Positions 61,156-64,000 of a DNA stretch of 64,000 nucleotides are shown in pieces; positions within the stretch are counted from its first letter, which is position 1; the number at the start of each line of letters is the position of its first letter. The translations under genes were made by a program, and so were the position numbers. The stretch comes from Niveispirillum fermenti. Its GTDB lineage: Bacteria; Pseudomonadota; Alphaproteobacteria; Azospirillales; Azospirillaceae. Location: the NCBI RefSeq assembly GCF_048066175.1, contig NZ_JBLTXA010000009.1, positions 1 to 64,000 on the forward strand, written 5' to 3'. Under the pieces are notes generated by a model, which did not search any database, was not told where the DNA came from, and saw only the letters and a list, made by a program, of their open reading frames with translations.

Positions 61156-62346
61156 TCAGGCGAACGCCTCATACCTTATGTCCGGGGCATCCACGGACAG
61201 TTCGGCCAGACGCGGGGCGACCTCCTGTGCGAACAAGGTCAGGTTCTCCACCGTCTCTGTATGGCCCAGCGTGCCGGCCTGCCCCATCATCAGCAGATTG
61301 CCGAACCCGCCGACATCGGCATAGAAGCGGCTGATCTGTCCGAACACGTCATCCGGCGTGCCGACGAACATCAGGCCGGCATCGATATATTGCTCGATGG
61401 TCGGGTCGGACGGCAGCGGGCTGCCATCGCGCAGGCGGGGGCGGATGGCATTTGGCCCGGCCTTCAGCAGGCGGACATTATCCTTGACCGACGTGAAGCC
61501 GGCCGGGTTGCGGAATTGCGGGTCCAGCCGTGCCGCCGTCGTGAAATAGGCCTTCATCTGTTCCGCCCGCTCGAACGCCGTCCGCCGGTCATGGGCGACC
61601 GAAACCAGGCCCAGATAGCCCAGCCGATCCTCCGACGCGGGCGCTCCGTGCGCTTCCTGATAGGCCTTGCGATAGGCGGCAAAGACCGACCGTGCAACGG
61701 CACCCGACAGGAAGGTGGCGCAGACATAGCCCAGCTTCGCCTGCTGTGCGGCGCTGGACCCGCTGGATGCCGTCATCCAGATGGGGGGCGTGGGCTGCTG
61801 GATGGGACGCGGCCACAGGCTGACGGCGCGATAATTGAAGAATTCCCCGTCCCAGGAGAAATTGTCCCCCTGGTTGGTCAGCGCCTCCCGGATCAGGTCA
61901 TGGGCTTCCCAGAACCGGTCCATGAAGCGGACGGGCTGGCGGTTGGACATGAACACCTCATACGCCGCCCCCTTGACCAGCCCGACCTCCAGCCGGCCGT
62001 TGGAGATCACGTCGGCCATGGCGATTTCTTCCGCCACGCGCACCGGGTTGGCGCGATTGCCGATGGGAATACCCAGCGCCAGCAGCCGCGCGTTGCGCGT
62101 CTGGCGCGCCAGGATGGCCAGCGTCGTCATGCAGGATGTCGACATGCAAGTCGCCGCCGCATGATGCTCGTTGATCATGATGTTGTATCCCAGCTCGTCG
62201 GCCAGGACATATTCATCCAGATAGCGGTTGATCAGCCGCCCCGCCTCCACCGGGTCGCAATGATGCTGCGGCAGGGTGATGCGCATCGGTCCCGGCACCT
62301 CGAAGGCGGGGTGATAGGCCTGTTCGCTGAATTGCCAGACTTTCAT
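61156..62346 (-). CDS. LLM-class flavin-dependent monooxygenase
   Basis: This 396-residue luciferase-like (bacterial luciferase/alkanal) TIM-barrel monooxygenase has NIMINEHHAAATCMST, GIPIGNRANPVRVAEEIAMADVISNGRLEVGLVKG and PPIWMTASS. It uses reduced FMN and oxygen to insert oxygen into an unknown substrate, with the flavin reductase of the operon. AGGAGT precedes the ATG. Its gene order with two alpha/beta hydrolases and a CMD protein suggests a Baeyer-Villiger-type oxidation followed by ester hydrolysis. Confidence 0.87.
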   Translation of the reverse strand: MKVWQFSEQAYHPAFEVPGPMRITLPQHHCDPVEAGRLINRYLDEYVLADELGYNIMINEHHAAATCMSTSCMTTLAILARQTRNARLLALGIPIGNRANPVRVAEEIAMADVISNGRLEVGLVKGAAYEVFMSNRQPVRFMDRFWEAHDLIREALTNQGDNFSWDGEFFNYRAVSLWPRPIQQPTPPIWMTASSGSSAAQQAKLGYVCATFLSGAVARSVFAAYRKAYQEAHGAPASEDRLGYLGLVSVAHDRRTAFERAEQMKAYFTTAARLDPQFRNPAGFTSVKDNVRLLKAGPNAIRPRLRDGSPLPSDPTIEQYIDAGLMFVGTPDDVFGQISRFYADVGGFGNLLMMGQAGTLGHTETVENLTLFAQEVAPRLAELSVDAPDIRYEAFA

Positions 62347-62358
62347 GAAGGGTACTCC

Positions 62359-63180
62359 TCAAGCCGCGACGGCGGCGCCGCCGCGGGCGAAATCGCCGAT
62401 GCGCCGTGCCGCCATATCGGGGCGGTCGACATAGATGCGATGACCGCATTCCGGGATGGTTTCGAACGTGGAGCCGGGGATCAGCGCGGCATAGTCGCGC
62501 CCGTAATCCAGGGATGCGATGGCGTCATCCTCTCCCCACAGGACCAGCGTCGGGACGGTGACGCGGTGAAGACGGTGGCGGAGCTTGGGGTTGCACATAT
62601 AAGGCGACCAGCCGAACAGCATGGTGGCCTCCGCATTGCGCACGCGCCGTTCCAGGACCTCCTCCGGCATGGCGGCCAGGTCCAGCCGGGGGGCGGGCGT
62701 CAATTGCGACTGGCGCTCCAACGTGCCGCCATCCTGCACGAAAATGTCCAGCACGCGGCGCGTCGTGCGGTCCGCCGTTTCGATCCCGAACGGGGCGCCC
62801 AGCACCGACAGGGCCACGCGCCCATTATTCTTCACCAGCATTTCCGCCGCGATCCAGCCGCCGAAGGAAAAGCCGGCCAGCACCACATCGTGCAAATCCA
62901 ACTGGTCCAGCAGGTCCAGATAGAAATAACCCAGATCATCGACGGTGGAGTAGGACCGTGGCAGGTCCGACCCGCCGAAGCCCGGATGCGACGGGGCATA
63001 GACCGTGTGCGTGGCCGACAGAAGATCGATCAGGGGAAACAGCGCCTCCACCCCGTCCATGCCATGCAGCAGCAGCAGGGGCCGACCTTCGCCCTTGACC
63101 AGCATTTCCAGGCGAACGCCGCCCACCTGTAAAAACCGCGTTCCGGAAGGAGAGAGGGCGTTCGCCGCTTCGCTATTCAT
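62359..63180 (-). CDS. Alpha/beta-hydrolase (C-C or ester hydrolase)
   Basis: This 273-residue hydrolase has LLLLHGMDG, YAPSHPGFGGSD, the nucleophile motif AGFSFGGW, the Asp in LWGEDDAIA and the His in PECGHRIYVD, resembling meta-cleavage-product hydrolases and haloperoxidase-like esterases. It is the first gene of the five-gene operon divergent from the LysR regulator. Confidence 0.87.
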   Translation of the reverse strand: MNSEAANALSPSGTRFLQVGGVRLEMLVKGEGRPLLLLHGMDGVEALFPLIDLLSATHTVYAPSHPGFGGSDLPRSYSTVDDLGYFYLDLLDQLDLHDVVLAGFSFGGWIAAEMLVKNNGRVALSVLGAPFGIETADRTTRRVLDIFVQDGGTLERQSQLTPAPRLDLAAMPEEVLERRVRNAEATMLFGWSPYMCNPKLRHRLHRVTVPTLVLWGEDDAIASLDYGRDYAALIPGSTFETIPECGHRIYVDRPDMAARRIGDFARGGAAVAA

Positions 63181-63277
63181 CCGCCATGACCTTTCTTGAA
63201 CGCTTCACGCTTGATTGACGATGGCTGATTCTTGGCCGGGCGAAGGCTTTGCCGTCCAATTCTTTGTCTTGCAGAAC

Positions 63278-63296
63278 TGATGCCGGCGCGGTATCA
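63278..63296. promoter_or_regulatory. LysR T-N11-A operator candidate
   Basis: TGATGCCG (63278-63285) and CGGTATCA (63289-63296) form an imperfect inverted repeat with a T-N11-A core (T63281/A63293), the LysR-family recognition pattern. It sits eight bases before the regulator ATG in the 123-base divergent gap, so it would autorepress the regulator and activate the minus-strand operon. Confidence 0.6.
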
Positions 63297-63303
63297 ATTA
63301 GAC

Positions 63304-64000
63304 ATGGAACTTCGACATCTCCGGTATTTTCAAGCAGTTGCACGCGAGGAGCACTTCGGTCGCGCCGCGCAGGCGATCCGCATCGCCCAGCCGGCGCTGA
63401 CCCGTCAGGTCCGCGACCTGGAGGAAGAACTGGGCGTGCAACTGTTCGAACGGCTGCCGCGCGGCGTGCGCCTGTCACCGGCGGGGCGGGCCTTCCTGGA
63501 AGATACCGACGCCATTCTGGAAAAGCTGCAGCGCTCCGTCGCGCGCGCAAAAAGCTATGCCACCGGTCATGTCGGGTCGGTGCAGATCGGGTTCAGCGAG
63601 CTGGCGTCCCGCCATCCCGACATCCCGTCCAAGCTGCTGCGGTTCCGCCTGGATGAACCCATGGTGGAACTGAACCTTCTGCCGATGAGTTCGTTGAACC
63701 AGATCGACGGCCTGCGCAACGGCACCGTGGATGTGGCCATTGTCTATGACATTCATCTGCCGGACGAAAACCACGGGCAGTTGGAAACCTGCGAGCTGGG
63801 CAATAGCGAGATCGTGCTGGCCATCCATGAGGATCATCCGCTGGCCCAACGCCCCATCCGGATGCAGGATCTGGCGGAGGAACGTTTCATCTTCCCTGCC
63901 CGCAAGCCGCAACCGCGTTATTTCGACCGGCTGATGCAGGCCTGCATGGACAATGGCTTTTCACCCAACATCGTGCAGGAAACGGCCACCGACAGCATCC
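63304..64000 (+). CDS. LysR-family transcriptional regulator, 3' end beyond window
   Basis: The first 232 codons are present. The N-terminal helix-turn-helix is typical (MELRHLRYFQAVAREEHFG, QPALTRQVRDLEEELG), followed by the start of the effector-binding domain (VGSVQIGFSELASRHPDIP). It is divergent from the LLM-oxygenase operon and is expected to activate it upon binding a pathway intermediate. The window ends before the stop codon. Confidence 0.92.
   Translation, partial: MELRHLRYFQAVAREEHFGRAAQAIRIAQPALTRQVRDLEEELGVQLFERLPRGVRLSPAGRAFLEDTDAILEKLQRSVARAKSYATGHVGSVQIGFSELASRHPDIPSKLLRFRLDEPMVELNLLPMSSLNQIDGLRNGTVDVAIVYDIHLPDENHGQLETCELGNSEIVLAIHEDHPLAQRPIRMQDLAEERFIFPARKPQPRYFDRLMQACMDNGFSPNIVQETATDSI

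Overview
The window is about 64 kb of high-GC DNA from an alphaproteobacterium. Supporting evidence is SusC-free TonB-dependent receptors with EIIVTAQ-type boxes, an lpiA/acvB (mprF-virJ) pair, xdhABC, a DUF47-Pit phosphate pair, an OpgC-like protein and a tandem of large CoA-dependent catabolic operons. The gene set looks like Azospirillaceae (Niveispirillum-like) or sphingomonads, but the genus is inference only. I see no rRNA, tRNA, CRISPR array, complete insertion sequence or prophage.

Layout. (1) 1-8058: a 2-hydroxy-acid module. It holds the end of an isopropylmalate/tartrate dehydrogenase-type gene, an SDR, a ThDP decarboxylase-like enzyme, an FAD-linked D-2-hydroxyacid dehydrogenase, a TonB-dependent receptor and an FMN-dependent L-2-hydroxyacid oxidase. 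The two flavoenzymes are expected to have opposite stereopreference and could feed one 2-oxo acid to the ThDP enzyme. (2) 8186-27599: a large peripheral catabolic region. It has a tandem-duplicated carboxymuconolactone-decarboxylase-like protein, three CoA ligases (one fused to an NTF2/epoxide-hydrolase-like domain), two thiolases, a PaaN-type aldehyde dehydrogenase, a nitronate monooxygenase-like flavoprotein, a hotdog thioesterase, SDRs, a carotenoid/stilbene-cleaving oxygenase, a DUF1295 membrane reductase-like protein and a second TonB receptor. Four-base ATGA overlaps link many of these genes. A protein with two HxlR-type winged helices (27812-28759) follows. (3) 28776-37009: a small KGG-type protein, the 3' remnant of a TpsB transporter, an M20 hydrolase, an allantoate/carbamoyl-amino-acid amidohydrolase and xdhA-xdhB-xdhC (purine/ureide catabolism). 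(4) 37209-38197: two paralogous 127-residue exported proteins of unknown function whose roughly 100-nt 5' leaders are also homologous. (5) 38426-49718: a GH13 glucosidase with twin palindromic operators, acvB-mprF (lysyl-phosphatidylglycerol), a thioredoxin-fold/2OG-Fe(II) oxygenase fusion, an OpgC-like acyltransferase, an ECF sigma/anti-sigma pair and pit-DUF47. (6) 49800-64000: a Nudix gene behind a Pho-box-like promoter, a Rieske oxygenase, a LacI regulator, a GH1 beta-glucosidase divergent from a glucose-type ABC transporter operon with gluconokinase, and a five-gene LLM-oxygenase/esterase/CMD/flavin-reductase operon divergent from a LysR regulator that is cut by the window edge.

The strongest candidates for undescribed biology are: the carotenoid-oxygenase/PaaN/double-thiolase operon with its receptor and 5-alpha-reductase-like partner; the NTF2-CoA-ligase fusion; the tandem CMD protein with a locally near-identical DNA repeat; and the duplicated small exported proteins with conserved leaders. 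Substrates are not visible in the sequence and are stated as hypotheses.
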